Part shown: positions 34,116 through 46,485 of the stretch, in pieces | Position numbering within the stretch: the first letter of the stretch is position 1 | Layout: the number at the start of each line of letters is the position of its first letter | Source of the DNA: Bathynomus jamesi | Taxonomy: Eukaryota > Arthropoda > Malacostraca > Isopoda > Cirolanidae | Length of the DNA: 64,000 nt | Reading direction: 5' to 3' | NCBI GenBank assembly: GCA_023014485.1 | Contig: JAJOZX010001077.1 | Coordinates: forward strand, 434,001-498,000 | Notes under the pieces: generated by a model | What the model was told of the DNA's origin: nothing | The model's input: the letters and a program-made list of their open reading frames with translations, nothing else | Database searches by the model: none | Made by a program: the position numbers and the translations under genes

Positions 34116-34785
34116 TCCCTCTATTACGTCATGGTGAATCTGGTTTATAAACAAATCATCGACCTCCCGAAATCGTATAATTAAAGATAGACGCAATTCA
34201 ACTTTAACTTCTCAAGTTTCATACACACACACCTTGTGACGGAAGGAAGAATGACGGTAATGAGAAGATGCTGGACGAAACAAGTTTTGCCTGAAATTAT
34301 ATTCTATATCCAAAATCCAATGACTTTTTTCTTGTTTGCTTAACCTAACCTAACCGAGCTAATTTGACCTAACCGAACTAATTTAACCTAATCTACCATG
34401 ACCTAATCCAACCCTAGCTTGACCCATGGGGTATGTCGATATATCGGAAAAGAATGCTAGGGGTCTTTAGGGTAGGGCTAGGGCCTATATTTATGATACT
34501 ATGAAATTGTAAATACTTTTACAAATTGAAAACCCGAGTGCGAATACTGCATATTAGAAAAAAAAATTAGATTCACACGTCTTGGTTATATCTGGGTATA
34601 GATGGGTATGTAGCTACCTAATTTAGCCTTTTAGATTTACACGTGACATCTTATCAGTTCAGGAATAACTTTTTAAATTATTTTTATTGTAGTAACTTTA
34701 TTTTAGTACTGATCCCGTTTTCTATACAAATGAAAGAATAATATGGATAACTTTAGATTATTTTATTAAAAAATTTGAGCATCCC
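33672..34785. other. spacer with (AAT)n and CCTAA-like runs
   Basis: (AAT)n at 34080-34113; TAACCTAACCTAACC at 34340-34354. The open frame 33828-34049 has no recognisable domain. Confidence 0.5.
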
Positions 34786-34990
34786 GTGGCTAGGTCGGTT
34801 AGGGCTCAGCTCGATATTACTAAGACTTCTCCGAGTCGTGAGGTCGAACAGCAGTGCTGTGCAGAGCTGGGTGAGTTGTCTTTCCTGTATCTTAACTGAC
34901 TCAGGGTAATATAGCTCATGCTCAGGCCCCTACACGTCACATCCTAGGAGGGTCCTCACCTTCACATCCTTGGAGGACATGGGATATAGA
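34786..34990 (+). mobile_element. possible tRNA-like SINE
   Basis: CCGTGGCTAGGTCGGTTAGG resembles an A box and GTGAGGTCGAACAGCAG a weak B box. No second copy in the window. Low confidence. Confidence 0.3.
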
Positions 34991-35111
34991 TGTTACCTAT
35001 TTTAGTTAAAGACTAGCGAGGTGAAGTCACACAACATATCTTTGATTAAATGCAAAAAAAAATAATCGGTAGATTACTTTTTTTTTTTTACCAATTATTG
35101 TAGAAGCATTG

Positions 35112-35330
35112 TACAGGGTGTCTACTTTTTGGGGAAGCTGCACCATTGAATCGGTCCTGGAAGTCTGCTCGAATATTTTCAATGGTTTTGCCATTACGTA
35201 CTCACTTATGGACCCAGTTACTAGCCAATATGCGTTGTTCAAGCGTATAGTTGTTTCAAATGGGTCTGAAACAAAAACGAAAATCAGTTAGTATTTTACT
35301 GGGGTGACAAAATATTGTGGACACCTTGTA
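35112..35330. mobile_element. MITE derived from the same element as 53702-54089
   Basis: Ends TACAGGGTGTCTACTTTTT and the inverse GTGGACACCTTGTA. The interior (GGTCCTGGAAGTCTGCTCG, AATATGCGTTGTTCAAGCGT) is close to the right half of the fold-back element at 53702-54089. No gene. Confidence 0.8.
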
Positions 35331-35455
35331 GAAGGCACAATAAAGAATTTCATTAAAGTGTCTTTTTAACTTAATTTATAACTTGATTTAACCTAATCTA
35401 ACAAACTTTGACTAACTTAACCTAGCTCTTTCTACCCGACCTTAACTGAACCTAC

Positions 35456-35665
35456 AAGCGGTCCGAGGGAAGTCATAGCTAATGCAGTAACACCGCTTCC
35501 CATTGATCAGCGAAGTTAAGTGACATTGGGTTTGAGTTGTAGTTGGACGTGGGCCCCTCATTCTATATGTCCAGATGATATAGCGACCCGCGATTCGGAT
35601 TTCACGTAAAGCTGTAAGTCCCCTTCAGTATGACCTTAAATGTTGTAGAGGAAGTTAAATAACCC
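35456..35665 (+). mobile_element. 5S-headed SINE
   Basis: Head GTAACACCGCTTCCC, GATCAGCGAAGTTAAGTGAC and ATTGGGTTTGAGTTGTAGTT follows 5S rRNA, including its internal promoter region. Body ATTCGGATTTCACGTAAAGC, TGTAAGTCCCCTTCAGTATG; tail AGAGGAAGTTAAATAA. Confidence 0.85.
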
Positions 35666-35734
35666 ATTACAAAAGTGGTAACTTAATAAAATGCTTGGCG
35701 GAAATTTAAAATTTATTAAAAGTAAATAATCTTG

Positions 35735-36002
35735 GTTTTGCTTCCGCCCGAATTGTTCATTCTGACGAAAGTCAACCTCGTTGCTCCACCTTAACGTGAA
35801 ATCCAAATCACAACCCACAAAGGATGGTCTCAAATTAGAAAGTCCTCACCAGGACTCGATTTCACGACCTATCTACCAACCAACTTTACTGTATGGAAAG
35901 ATGAACAGCTGGGTGAGCTGCGCACTGCCGTCGACGGGAATCGAATCCGGGACCGGTGGATTCGTAGTCAGCGATGCTAACCACTGCGCTATCGTGAACA
36001 TT
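35735..36002 (-). mobile_element. Dimeric tRNA SINE, internally deleted
   Basis: Reversed copy: tail GCTTCCGCCCGAATTGTTCA first, then a reduced second module, then module 1 with CGGGAATCGAATCCGGGACC and AGCGATGCTAACCACTGCGC. Confidence 0.75.
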
Positions 36003-37519
36003 TAAATGTATAGTCTTAGAGTGTCATCAAAGACCTCAACATTCACTGAAGGTTAGTCCAGTGAAAAGCTAGAAACTAATGTTTGGAGAAAAGGTTAGAA
36101 TTGGATAGGCATCATTAGACTATTATAATTGTTCGTTTACGTGGATTTGGTTAGAAATCTGGTCTCTTCTTGGTAATATCTGGATAAAAAGGCTGCGAAT
36201 TAATATATTTGGATATCCACATATAGACGCATTGCACGAAGTCGGATAAGCTAAAAGGATATGAGAATAAAAGGAGTTTCTTTTTCAGACAAACGCGAGA
36301 GAAGTATTTTCAACAAATCTTTTTTTTTTTTAATATAGCTTTCAAACCTTCCAAATAGTCCGTACGGTGATTCCTCATTTCACAGAGGTCAAGTTATATA
36401 TATATATATATATATATCGTAATTGGTTTTATAAAATTGTAAGGAAAATCTTATTTTTGCATCAGTGAACATTTAACCATTAGAAAATGGGATGCTCGTG
36501 ACGTCATAATGAATTAGCCTTACATTATTAGTCATCTGCTTTGTTATACTAATAATAATGATGATGATAATATTAATAATTTCGTTTATTAATATTATTA
36601 TGAAAAGAGCAACTACAGAAAATATATTTACAAAAACAATATTTTTATTTCTAATTCAGTTAAAATAACTCGCATCATAATTTCTTTAACGTACCAAAGA
36701 TGTCTGTCAGCTGAAACCAACTTGTTATATATTGCATATTTTGCTCTAATAAATTATATTCATTTTTGCTTATATATATTTGTCTCAGAGTTATTTAAAA
36801 AGCAAATATTTGCGAGTTAAAATTAATTCTGTAAATCATTTTTCATTATTTACAAATTATGTTGTAAGTGTATGAAGAATATTAAGGAATATATGTCAAG
36901 TTTCGAGTTAGATATATGTTTTATTTATTTATTTATGCTATCATTTTTTATTTAGTTATTTATTTTTACTTTTTTTTTTTCATAGTTACCGCTTTTACAA
37001 TAATTTAGAACGTTTTCTTTCTTTCTTTCTTTCTTTTCAATTCTTTCTTTCTTATTCTTTATTTAGGCCTATCTGTTTATGTATATGGTTGTATCTAATT
37101 ATCTACCTAACTATCTATTTTTCTGTCTATCTAACTATATATCTAATTACGTATTAATTCTAGCCGTTTAGATACCTGAAAATATTTACACAATATTATG
37201 TACTTAATTAAGGGCATTCAATTCTATTCCTACAATACGTGCCCAATCGGCTGTTCCAATTTCTTGAATAAAAAAAAGTAAAGTGTAAAAAATAAGATAA
37301 GAAAAAGGTTTTAAGAGTCAAATATGCCAAATATTTACTTATAAATATATTATTTCTAAATATAAACCAAATGTGATATATTTCAGTTACTAAAATGTAT
37401 AATTTAACTTAACCTACATACATATCAGCTTAACCTAAACTAACCTTTAAGTGGAGATCCTGTATTCATATTAAAAGGCTTTAACTAATATTATTATATG
37501 GAAAGAAATCTTACTGTAC
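36003..37519. other. AT-rich DNA with microsatellites
   Basis: (TA)n at 36396-36418, (TTTC)n at 37017-37035. No gene seen. Confidence 0.5.
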
Positions 37520-37672
37520 ATTAGGTCTGTTCAATAATTGCGTGGGTGACTGTACTCTCTGTTCAGATAATTATTAATGTAGTGACCTTTAGATGGTCTG
37601 AATTTCACGTAAAATTATATATTCCCTTCATAATATGACATTCGCTGTTAGGAAGGAGGTTAAACAGCCCCC
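37520..37672 (+). mobile_element. 5S-headed SINE, strongly diverged
   Basis: GCGTGGGTGACTGTACTCTC, TCTGAATTTCACGTAAAATT and GGAAGGAGGTTAAACAGCCC follow the order of better copies. Confidence 0.6.
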
Positions 37673-38604
37673 AAAACATTATTTATTTGTATATGAAGTT
37701 TTACCAACCCATAGATTGTCCCAAGCCTGAGAAATTGGGAAGGGGGGCAATGATAAGCCTGCTGCACGCAATTTATTAGTTTGACCTAGTTTTCCTTTTA
37801 AAGGAGACTCTTTTTTTCGCTTTTGGTGGTGCTACCGGCCTTCTCAGCGCACTCTGGGGGCCGAAAGTAGTAAAAAGGGACAACCAACCAACCAACTGTC
37901 AGCAAATAACCGTGATTATTATATAATTTTAAATGGAGGTTGCGTTCCACAGCAATTCATTTTAAAATGGTTCACGTTAAAAAAGTTATCGTTAAAACGG
38001 GAGATACCTAATATATGGCGAGATATAGTTCTTGCAAACATGCACCCAAGCACTGTATCACGAGTAATGTTCACTTATATTGCATGACTTAAGTAATATA
38101 CAATTGATATTTACACACTTTATAACGAGTTGCACAGTTGTACACGAGGAATGAGTTATATTTTTATGTAATGTACTAAATTTTCTCGTATTTTATATAA
38201 TCAGTTTTGGTCCCGTGACATAATTGGCTAACAGACTGTGACCACAATGAGAGACGCAAATAGCAGAAAATGGAGCTTGCAAAGAGGACACTTCATATTA
38301 TTATCGCAAACCTTCATTAGACAAATAGATGAGACCAGATTCACCATTAGTCGTCCACGTCCCGTTCAAGGGGTTGTGAACATCGCAAATGATGCCAATT
38401 TGTTACAGTGAACGACTAGCTACAGTGAAAATTCGTGAAAATCTCTATTTACAGCCGCCAGTATAAAACGAAGATTGAAATGGTAAAAGATGATACACAG
38501 ACCCGTGGCATTTTGAATGTATTTTTCGTTAATAAATAGTTTCAATTTAAGAAGTTGAATGAGGTAAGCAAGAATGAAGATTTAATTTTTTTGCACTTTA
38601 TATG
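37673..38604. other. spacer; possible LINE tail at 37780-37890
   Basis: TTTTAAAGGAGACTC followed by GGGACAACCAACCAACC resembles a LINE 3' end, but no coding part precedes it. Nothing else recognised. Confidence 0.4.
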
Positions 38605-38785
38605 GCTTCATCGTGACACGTTCCAGCCCCGCTTCTCGTTAGATCAACGACGTTAAACCTGTTAACTAATTGGATAGGTAACTGTCCTCCGCGTTTAAAT
38701 GATTTAGCGATCCGTGGTTCGGATCTCACGTAAAGTTGTAGGTCCCCTCCGTCATATTAGATATTACGATGGAGGTAAACAAACA
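38605..38785 (+). mobile_element. 5S-headed SINE
   Basis: GCTTCTCGTTAGATCAACGA, GGTAACTGTCCTCCGCG, CCGTGGTTCGGATCTCACGT, TGTAGGTCCCCTCCGTCATA, tail ATGGAGGTAAACAAAC. Confidence 0.8.
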
Positions 38786-38809
38786 TTATATTATTGCAGC
38801 CCACAACTC

Positions 38810-39013
38810 AAGTTGTTGTTTGAAGTTAATCTCCCTTGAAACAGCAAAGGTCATCTGACGAAGGGGGACCTACAGCATTACGTAGGATCCGAACCACAGA
38901 TCGCTACATCATTTGGACGCGGTGGACCGTCTCCATACAACTACTAACCAAACCCACTGTCGCTTAACTTCATTAATCAACGGGAAGTGGTGTTACATGA
39001 CATTGGCTACGAC
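38810..39013 (-). mobile_element. 5S-headed SINE, tail-to-tail with the previous copy
   Basis: Reversed: GGGGGACCTACAGCATTACG, GGATCCGAACCACAGATCGC, then the 5S-like head CACTGTCGCTTAACTTCATT and GGGAAGTGGTGTTACATGAC. Only about 25 bases separate it from the plus-strand copy. Confidence 0.82.
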
Positions 39014-39644
39014 GTATCCCAGTCACAGTTCAACATGGGGTTTTCATGTTATGGTATGGGCAGCGATTTGGTATGTTCAATGGACATATTGGGTACTGAT
39101 AGAGGTATGATTCGGAGAAAAAGTTCACCGAGAAACCTAAAAAAAATATTAAAAAAATTACCAATTGATAATTTCTGGGTTTTGGTTTTGAAATTTTATT
39201 ACCGTAATAAAAAATATTTACCAATTAGGTAACTTTTAATACTTTTTACAACTTTTAGGTTCCTATTCAAACATTTTTCCGCAATTGTACGTAGTGGAGA
39301 GTCGGGTAAAACGGGGGTACTTAGTGTAATAACACTGTTTGTAACTCTTAAGTTCGTACCTAGAAATATCCAATTTTTCTGCTTACACAAACCTTATCAT
39401 GTCTACTTGAAATTATTATGGTTGATTTGTTTTCATTGTTAACCGTCAGTGTACGAATCTGCTCTTCCCAGAGGAGGGAGACATACCCATTTTACCCCAC
39501 TAGGTAGGGTAAAATGGCATTGGCATAGAGATTAAGATTAATTATTTACTCTCTGTTGTTTTAAACGTCTAACCCCCAAAAGAAATTATTTACTTATTTT
39601 ATTTATTTAATATAACAGAAAATTAATAGATAATCTCAAATCCC
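39014..39644. other. spacer, nothing recognised
   Basis: Short open frames without domains. Confidence 0.5.
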
Positions 39645-39955
39645 AAAATGGTGCAGTGGTTAGCATCGCTGCCTACAAATCCACTGGCCCCGAATTCGAT
39701 TCCCGGTGATGGCAGGCGGCGCTCAGATCACCCAGCTATTCATTCTTCCGTACAAAAAAAGATTAGTTGTACATAAAATTACCCTGGGTAACCTAGTGGT
39801 TAAGGCACTGGGCTGCTGATCGGGAAGTCGTAAGATCGAGTCCGGACGAGGACTTTGTAATTTGTGATTACCTCTGGTGGTCGTAGTTCGGGTTCCACGT
39901 GAAGTTGCGGGTCTAAGGTGGGGCAACAAGCCTGACCTTCGTCAGAATGAACATA
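39645..39955 (+). mobile_element. Dimeric tRNA SINE, diverged subfamily
   Basis: Module 1 GGTGCAGTGGTTAGCATCGC with GAATTCGATTCCCGG; module 2 GGGTAACCTAGTGGTTAAGG with GTAAGATCGAGTCCGG; then GTTCGGGTTCCACGTGAAG and the CCTGACCTTCGTCAGAATGA tail. Longer than the main subfamily by an extra segment before the tail. Confidence 0.8.
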
Positions 39956-41000
39956 ACACAGCGTCAAGGTAGACATTGAAACTGTCTACCTGGAGAAATA
40001 GCGAAAAATAATTTTAGGCAGATGGAAAATAAAAGCAAATTAAACATTAATCCTATTGGTCATTTTTAAATTATGATACTAATTGCGGTTATTGCCGAGC
40101 AGTAAAATAAGACCGGTGCTCGTCGCGCGCGTTCGACTTACTGAGAGGAGACAAAGCAGCAATTGTCTCACCAGTTAGTACATAGTGGAAGACTATACGC
40201 ATGGGCAGAAAGCTTTTCATCACCGTGCTCCATGCTTCGACTGAGACGCGTCTCCGCCACTTAGCTTAAACATGCTGTTTTGAGTGGTTTCATGACACTG
40301 GCAGCATCTTATTAACCGTATTATTTTTGTTTTTCTTTTGAATATTTGATCCGTGTGTTTGTTTCATGATGTATGATTTAGAATCATGTGACATCGTTGA
40401 CACTGTGGGTTTACATCATTCACCCACTGGCAGCGTCTTATTAACCGTATTCTTTTTATTTTTATTTTGAATATTTAATCCGTGTGTTTGTTTCATGATG
40501 TGTGATTTAGAATCATACGACATTATTGACAAATTACTAACAAAACAATCCTCGCAATCATCCTAGGAGAAAAAATGTGAAATTAAAAATGCAAGACTCG
40601 CTCGTAATCACTGACAATTGAGAAAAATCTACCGAGTTGGCGAATGAGCCACGCTCAAGGAGAAGGTGACTAATGTTTTTGTCGAAAAGAAAGCACGCCG
40701 CATCCACCTGACATACAAACATATTTAGGTAAGGAAAAATTCAGTCTGTTAATACTTTTTAGCAATATAATTTATGTAGGCTTACTTAGTCAAAACTAAT
40801 CCCTGGATACACTATGGCTCGGCTGTCTCCACAAGTTTCAGGTGCACGCTTCGCCATATACAGTACATAATGTGTGTGTGTTTATTGTGCGATAAGTTTA
40901 AGCCAAGAATTACAACACTAAAAATGGACCACTTAGCAAATAATTATTTACTTAACATAGTTAAATTTCACACAAAATTCGAAGTGAGCGATACATTTAA
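39956..41000. other. spacer with a 129-bp tandem duplication
   Basis: No gene seen. The duplication at 40297-40535 is listed separately. Confidence 0.5.
40297..40535 (+). repeat. Tandem duplication, 129-bp period, about 1.9 copies
   Basis: ACTGGCAGCATCTTATTAAC (40297) and ACTGGCAGCGTCTTATTAAC (40426) start the two units; both contain CCGTGTGTTTGTTTCATGAT. Confidence 0.85.
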
Positions 41001-42178
41001 ACTAAAATAATAATAATAATAATAATAATATTAATAATAATATTAATAATATTAATGATCTAAAATTTCTATAGGTAAACGTTCAGAAATCCTCACAAAA
41101 AAGACTGACTTTCCACCCGTTCAAAAAAAGAAAAAAATTTCAATAAAGATACGATAATACAAAACCATCACAATAAGTTGTATCGTGTCTTTATCGTTAT
41201 CATGTCGTACAACTTGTTTTTGGGGTGTTGATTTTGGCGTACATAGATTACTACACCCGCAGGATCCATTTGGTGGTGACTGATGATGCCCATTTTATTT
41301 CTGGCTCCAAATATCTGTGTAAAGATCATTTTGTAGATACAAGTTGATACATTGCTCAAAACAAATCTTTTATTATTATTATTATATATATATAAAATTC
41401 CCTATAAACGTGTCCACACCTCAACGGAGTAATATATAATATATATATATATATATAATATATATATATAATTATAGTTATCTGAACGTGGATTTATTTT
41501 TTACGTATAACGAATACATTTATTAATTTAGAATAAATACCGTCCAATTATCTTTATAACCAATAAATTATTCAAAAAAATAAACTCGAAAAACTTGTTT
41601 AGAAGATAAGTGAGATGGGTTGGTCTTGAGAATTATCAAAGCTGAAATCTAGAACAAATTGCGCTGTAGGGGGCTATGTCCAACTCAAGGGCTTTGACAC
41701 ATTGCTAGTGAAAAAACCTAAGTGTTAAAAAGTATACTTAAATAAATATAAATAAATAAATAAATAAAAAAAAAATTGCACGCTCGTGGAAAATATTAGA
41801 AGTGAAGCGATAATTGAAAATTGCCTTCCATTTTACTTATCAGAGTTTAAGGAATTTGTTTCTCCTCAAATCTTAATTTGCGCATCTCATCTCTTATATT
41901 TTAAAACCAAGAAAAATGTACGACATTTCCTCCTGGTTTTAAAAAAAGAAAAGCAAAAAAAAAAGAAGAGGTTAGTCGTACCAATTGATCAAAATGTGTT
42001 GCTAAGCAGTGGTACACAAACATGACTGTAAAATATTAAAATTTTTGTTGATAGCTCTGAGAAACAGATGCCCCGCGCAGTATCTTTAAATTAGGGCTTA
42101 GGCCTAATAAACAGGCTTAACTATGTTCTCTGTAGCAATAATAGCTTCAGTTTTATCTAAATGATTTAACCATAATAG
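41001..42178. other. AT-rich DNA with microsatellites
   Basis: (AAT)n at 41006-41055 and two (TA)n tracts at 41383-41392 and 41438-41470. No gene. Confidence 0.5.
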
Positions 42179-42206
42179 TGTGTGTGTGTGTGTATATATA
42201 TATATA
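42179..42206. repeat. (TG)n(TA)n microsatellite
   Basis: (GT)7 then (AT)6. Confidence 0.9.
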
Positions 42207-42367
42207 AAATGTAATACATAGGAATTCCAATATAATTTTCTTCTATTTTCTTCTATTTTCTTCAGTGGGTAACTTCCACATTTCAGTAAAACTGTTTCCA
42301 AATTTGAAATAATTATTTTCAGGTATATTATATGCATTTAAAATAAAGTACGACACTATGTTGCAGC

Positions 42368-42372
<5 letters not shown>

Positions 42373-42421
<49 letters not shown>
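42373..42421. repeat. (GA)n microsatellite
   Basis: About 24 GA units; a CCTAACCTAACC run follows at 42477-42488. Confidence 0.95.
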
Positions 42422-42424
<3 letters not shown>

Positions 42425-44526
42425 GCAAAAATTATACAATGTGCCAATACTGGACCATCGATATCTATCAACTTAACCTAACCTAACCAAAAGAAAAAAT
42501 GTCCAAAAAATGTCCGAAAAAAACCCTAAAATGTCCGTAAACTGTCCATCACTCGTCCACACAGGTCGAGTGAGAGAGATTGTGAAAAAAAAACCAAAAA
42601 GAAACATACTGTCCAGTTTTCATGAATGACGTCAGAATGAGTCGCCGTGAAAATTACAGAACATTTTGTCATGCCCATTTAGGCTGCATTATTTCAACCT
42701 CACACGATAGGACGTTACCATTAACGTATATTATTAAGTATATTAGGCGCAAATTATTTAATCTATGTATGAATTAGTTATTAGCCAAGAGTATAAAATA
42801 GGAACCAGACATATTGCCGAGATTGCGATAAAACTGACTGAAATTATACGATATACTCTGTACTGTCTTTCAAGTTTGAATGCAAATTCTTGTAATTTTG
42901 TAAGCGTTTGGCCTAGACTCGACACGTTATTAAAAAAAGCCATGAAACTATATATATATATATTATTCTGTGTATGTGGATCATGGCCATTTAGAATTCA
43001 TTTGTTCAACCACAGACTTTATATACCGTACATCTGCAATATAATATTTTTGCGCCTATTTTCCTTATTTTCTTCTGAATTGGTTCATGACATCTAAAAC
43101 AATCGCGCATTATGTGCTCTCTCTTTCACCCCCAACCTTAATTCCTCACTCCCGCATCATCATTTTTCGCGAAATATAGCCTACTTTCAGACCTATCCCA
43201 ACGACAAAGGTAGCCAACCCCTCCTCCCTGCTTCCTAGCTTGAATTTAAAGGACTGTAGTAATTTTGTACTGTGTGTGGTAATTGCAGTTAATAATGAAT
43301 TACAGCTCCCTTTCTAGTCTAATAAACTAAATTACGATTCAAATAAATTAACTTAACCTAGGTTGACTTAATCTGACCTAATTTACCTTATTGACCGTAA
43401 AAATGAACTGGGAACCGCAAAGAATGGTATAGTCGCTTCCTTATTGCTATATTTAGCATAAAAGAGCGTTTTCCGCGCTAAATGCTAATTTTTTCTCGTT
43501 AAGTTTTAAATGTGGAAAAGTAATTCGCTATTTTTCTTGTCATGGATAATTTTCCAATAAACATTTTAAATTAATAAACAAAACTTAGCAATTAGTAAAT
43601 GAATTAATTAACTGATAGCCGTGTTTGTCCACTTAATCAAACTAGCTAATTAAGACCCACTTCGAATGCGAAGCTAGATTTATGTAACCTCTTTGATAAG
43701 TACTTGCACATATTAAAGGCACTAATGAATGTAAATTAAATGACACAATCCTATCGAAGATGTGGTTAAAGCTCAATAAATGTACTACATTTTAGTACTT
43801 TTTTATTACATTTTAGCACTTTTAAGCTTCGTAGCAGCTTCGAATATGAACCAATCCTCCTAAACTGAGGAAGGTTGCGTTTTATATATAAGCAACCTCC
43901 TTTCAAGTATTGCTAATTAATTAAATGTCACAAATGAAGCGTGGCAACACTCATTAAATTGAAATTTTAAAATGCCATCTTTTTAACACGTACAGGTGGT
44001 GGTCCTCCCGTGGTAGGAGAGATGGGGAGGGGACCCTTGGCGGGGGGTAAGATCGAGTGTAGTTCGCGCGAGAAACCAGTTTGTGTCAGCTGTATAGATA
44101 CACAATTAGAGACAAGGTCGGCCGGTGAGCGACCTTAGGGTGTCCTTGTGAAGGGCTCTGTTTATTTTTCTTCTTTTTCTTCCACTTCTACTTCTTCTTT
44201 GGGGGTTGATCACTGATAAGGAGAGGCCCAATTGCCAATAAAATTATACGTAAAACTCCAAAGAAGAATTTGTACATAGAATACATTTTTTGCGTGTACA
44301 GTAAAGAGATCCTTAGTTTATTTATAGTCCTTAGCTAATTTAAATAATTTATTCTGCGCACCGTTTTTGCGCATGCACGAATAAGTGTTGAAATAGGACA
44401 ATAAGAAAAAGGAATAACACTGAAATATTGCAAATTAATTCGTAAAATTTATTATTATTATATTTTTATTGGCAGATTTGAAATTTTTCTTTAAGGTTGA
44501 TGACCTTATCATAAATTTTAAGATTC
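42422..44526. other. AT-rich DNA, nothing recognised
   Basis: No open frame with domain similarity. GC-richer islands at 43995-44060 hold no clear feature. Confidence 0.5.
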
Positions 44527-44528
44527 TC

Positions 44529-44562
<34 letters not shown>
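44527..44562. repeat. (CT)n microsatellite
   Basis: Near-perfect CT units. Confidence 0.95.
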
Positions 44563-44698
44563 CTAAATCTGATCCTTTGGGAGTACTTAAAGTACTTTAT
44601 GAATTACTTATGTCTAATTGTACTCTTTGCACCTAATGTACATCTGTTGCATTTCCAATGTTTATGTATAAATAAATACAGTTTATCGATACTATATA

Positions 44699-44936
44699 TA
44701 CAGGGTGTCCCATAAGTCCGGTTTCATAGGAAAATTTATTTTAAATTAAATTTACAAAAGTAATCAAGAGTGTAACTCGCTTCCTATTAGCCATTGCGTG
44801 TTATTCTACCTGCAACAAAAAAAAGGGTCCCCAAAAAAAGATATCAATTTGAAAATTTGTTTTATTGTATTACTTTTGTAAATTTAATTTGAAATAAATT
44901 TTCCTATGAAACTGGACTTATGAGACACCCTGTGTA
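44699..44936. mobile_element. TACAGGGTGTCCCATAAG-type fold-back MITE
   Basis: Left TACAGGGTGTCCCATAAGTC, right inverse GGACTTATGAGACACCCTG. The arms pair over about 95 bases. The middle holds CTATTAGCCATTGCG, the reverse of the ATGGCTAATA start kept in the copy at 51579. Confidence 0.88.
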
Positions 44937-45040
44937 TATATACAAAGAATGCAATAGATGTACATCAGGTACCGAGAATACATGAACTACCCAAAGTAGT
45001 TAAAATTAAATTAAAAGTTTATCTATTAATATTATTATAT

Positions 45041-45116
45041 ACAGGGTGTTCATAGTCACACAATATGCATGTACAATACACCATATTCACTCGCGTGAGT
45101 TTATGAACACCCTATA
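45041..45116. mobile_element. 76-bp mariner-like mini-palindrome
   Basis: TACAGGGTGTTCATAG at the left and TTATGAACACCCTATA at the right. A lone TACAGGGTGTCCGAGAAAGG end at 45147 has no partner. Confidence 0.7.
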
Positions 45117-45569
45117 TTATATATTACTACAACTATATAATCAAGTACAGGGTGTCCGAGAAAGGCGCGAAATAAAATAAAGCTTCGCATCTCTTAAACG
45201 AACTGACTTAACACGTTACCCGCAAATTGGGCCACCGGTCTACCTCCCGCGTTATTGAAACATCGCGTCTTGGTACAATGGTGGTCCAACTATCAATTTT
45301 TTGCACATTTGGAAATTTCTCCTATTCATACTTTTGAAGCGTTTAATTTTTGATTTAATACTACTGGAAAAGGTTTCAAGAATAAAAAAAATATAAGCTG
45401 TGTTCCTTCTGGGTATATTTTTTAAAGAGGAGGCAGCTGAGGATAGCCAACGCAAGGAGGGAAAGACCGCAGTTTGCCAAACACAGGCAATTTGTTAAGC
45501 ATAAACGCATCGCGAAATTTAATAGCCAAATTCATTAAGTTTCTGTTAATAATAATAATAATAATAATC

Positions 45570-46341
45570 TACAGGATGTCCCATAAGTCCGGCATCATAG
45601 GAGAAATTCATATTTTTCTATTTCTACAAACCATAATTCATATGCTCGGGATGTCAATTTCCCGTCCACCATTCTGTTCAGTGACGAGGCTGTTTTTTAT
45701 GGAAATGGTGAGGTAAATCGACAGAATACCCGCTACTGGTCTCAAAAGAACCCTCACTGGTATACCTCTTCAAAGGAACAAGGTGAATCTCGGGTGATGG
45801 TATGGTGTGGCATTTGGAAAGATCGCATCATAGGCCCCTCTTTTTCGATGAACATGTCACTGGAGGCACCTACCTACGTATGCTCAAGGGAAGAAGCATT
45901 TCCCAGTGTCTTGAACGAAGAAGGAAATTTCCCAACATGGTTCCAGCAAGACGGCGCTCCTGCACATTACAGCACCCAAGTAAGGGAATACCTATACCAA
46001 CAATTCCCTGGTCATTGGATAGGACGTCGAAAGCCTGTGGAATGGCAGCTAGAAGCCCGGATTTCACGCCACTAGATTTTTATCTCTGGGGCCACTTGAA
46101 AGCGCTGGTATACGCAGAGAAAATTAGGAGTGTTGAACATTTGCGGCGGCGCATTATTGGGGCATGTAACACCATTACTTCTGACATCATTCACCGTGTG
46201 CTTGCTGACTGGGTATCACGTCTGAATTTGTGTAGTGAAAACAATGGTGGACATATTGAGCACGTTCTGTAAATAAAAGCTTTTGTTTTGCCTTTTTTTA
46301 ATTATTTTTCCTATGATGCCGGACTTATGGGACACCCTGTA
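45570..46341 (+). mobile_element. DD41D-type Tc1/mariner element, 5'-deleted coding part
   Basis: Left TACAGGATGTCCCATAAGTC, right inverse GGACTTATGGGACACCCTG. About 770 bp; the N-terminal half of the transposase is missing. Same ends as the MITEs at 44699, 51579 and 61029. Confidence 0.88.
45672..46272 (+). pseudogene. Transposase C-terminal half, DD41D spacing, frameshifted
   Basis: Catalytic half of a Tc1/mariner-superfamily transposase. FSDEAVFYGNGEVNRQNTRY holds the first Asp. After a frame change near 45840 and another near 46030, WFQQDGAPAHYSTQVREYLY holds the second Asp and PDFTPLDFYLWGHLKALVYA the third. Exactly 41 residues lie between the Asp of QQDGAP and the Asp of TPLDF. Ends NLCSENNGGHIEHVL and a stop at 46270-46272. 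The N-terminal DNA-binding half is deleted, so it cannot act alone. Confidence 0.85.
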
Positions 46342-46485
46342 TATGGGATTGAACTCAGAATGGTTCCTGTGTATCATATATATAATACAGGGTGTACATA
46401 AAGTCAGGATCTATTTTTGTGAAGCACTTGGAAATTATATGGAATTCAATCATAAAATGATAAAGTGGTAACATTTATTACATAA

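Noticed and set aside
35456..35665. A 5S rRNA gene
   Set aside because: Similarity to 5S stops after about 85 bases and is followed by a shared SINE body; copies are dispersed and diverged.
42373..42421. CRISPR-like or other regular spaced repeats
   Set aside because: All regular arrays here are simple microsatellites or tandem units without spacers; the genome is eukaryotic.
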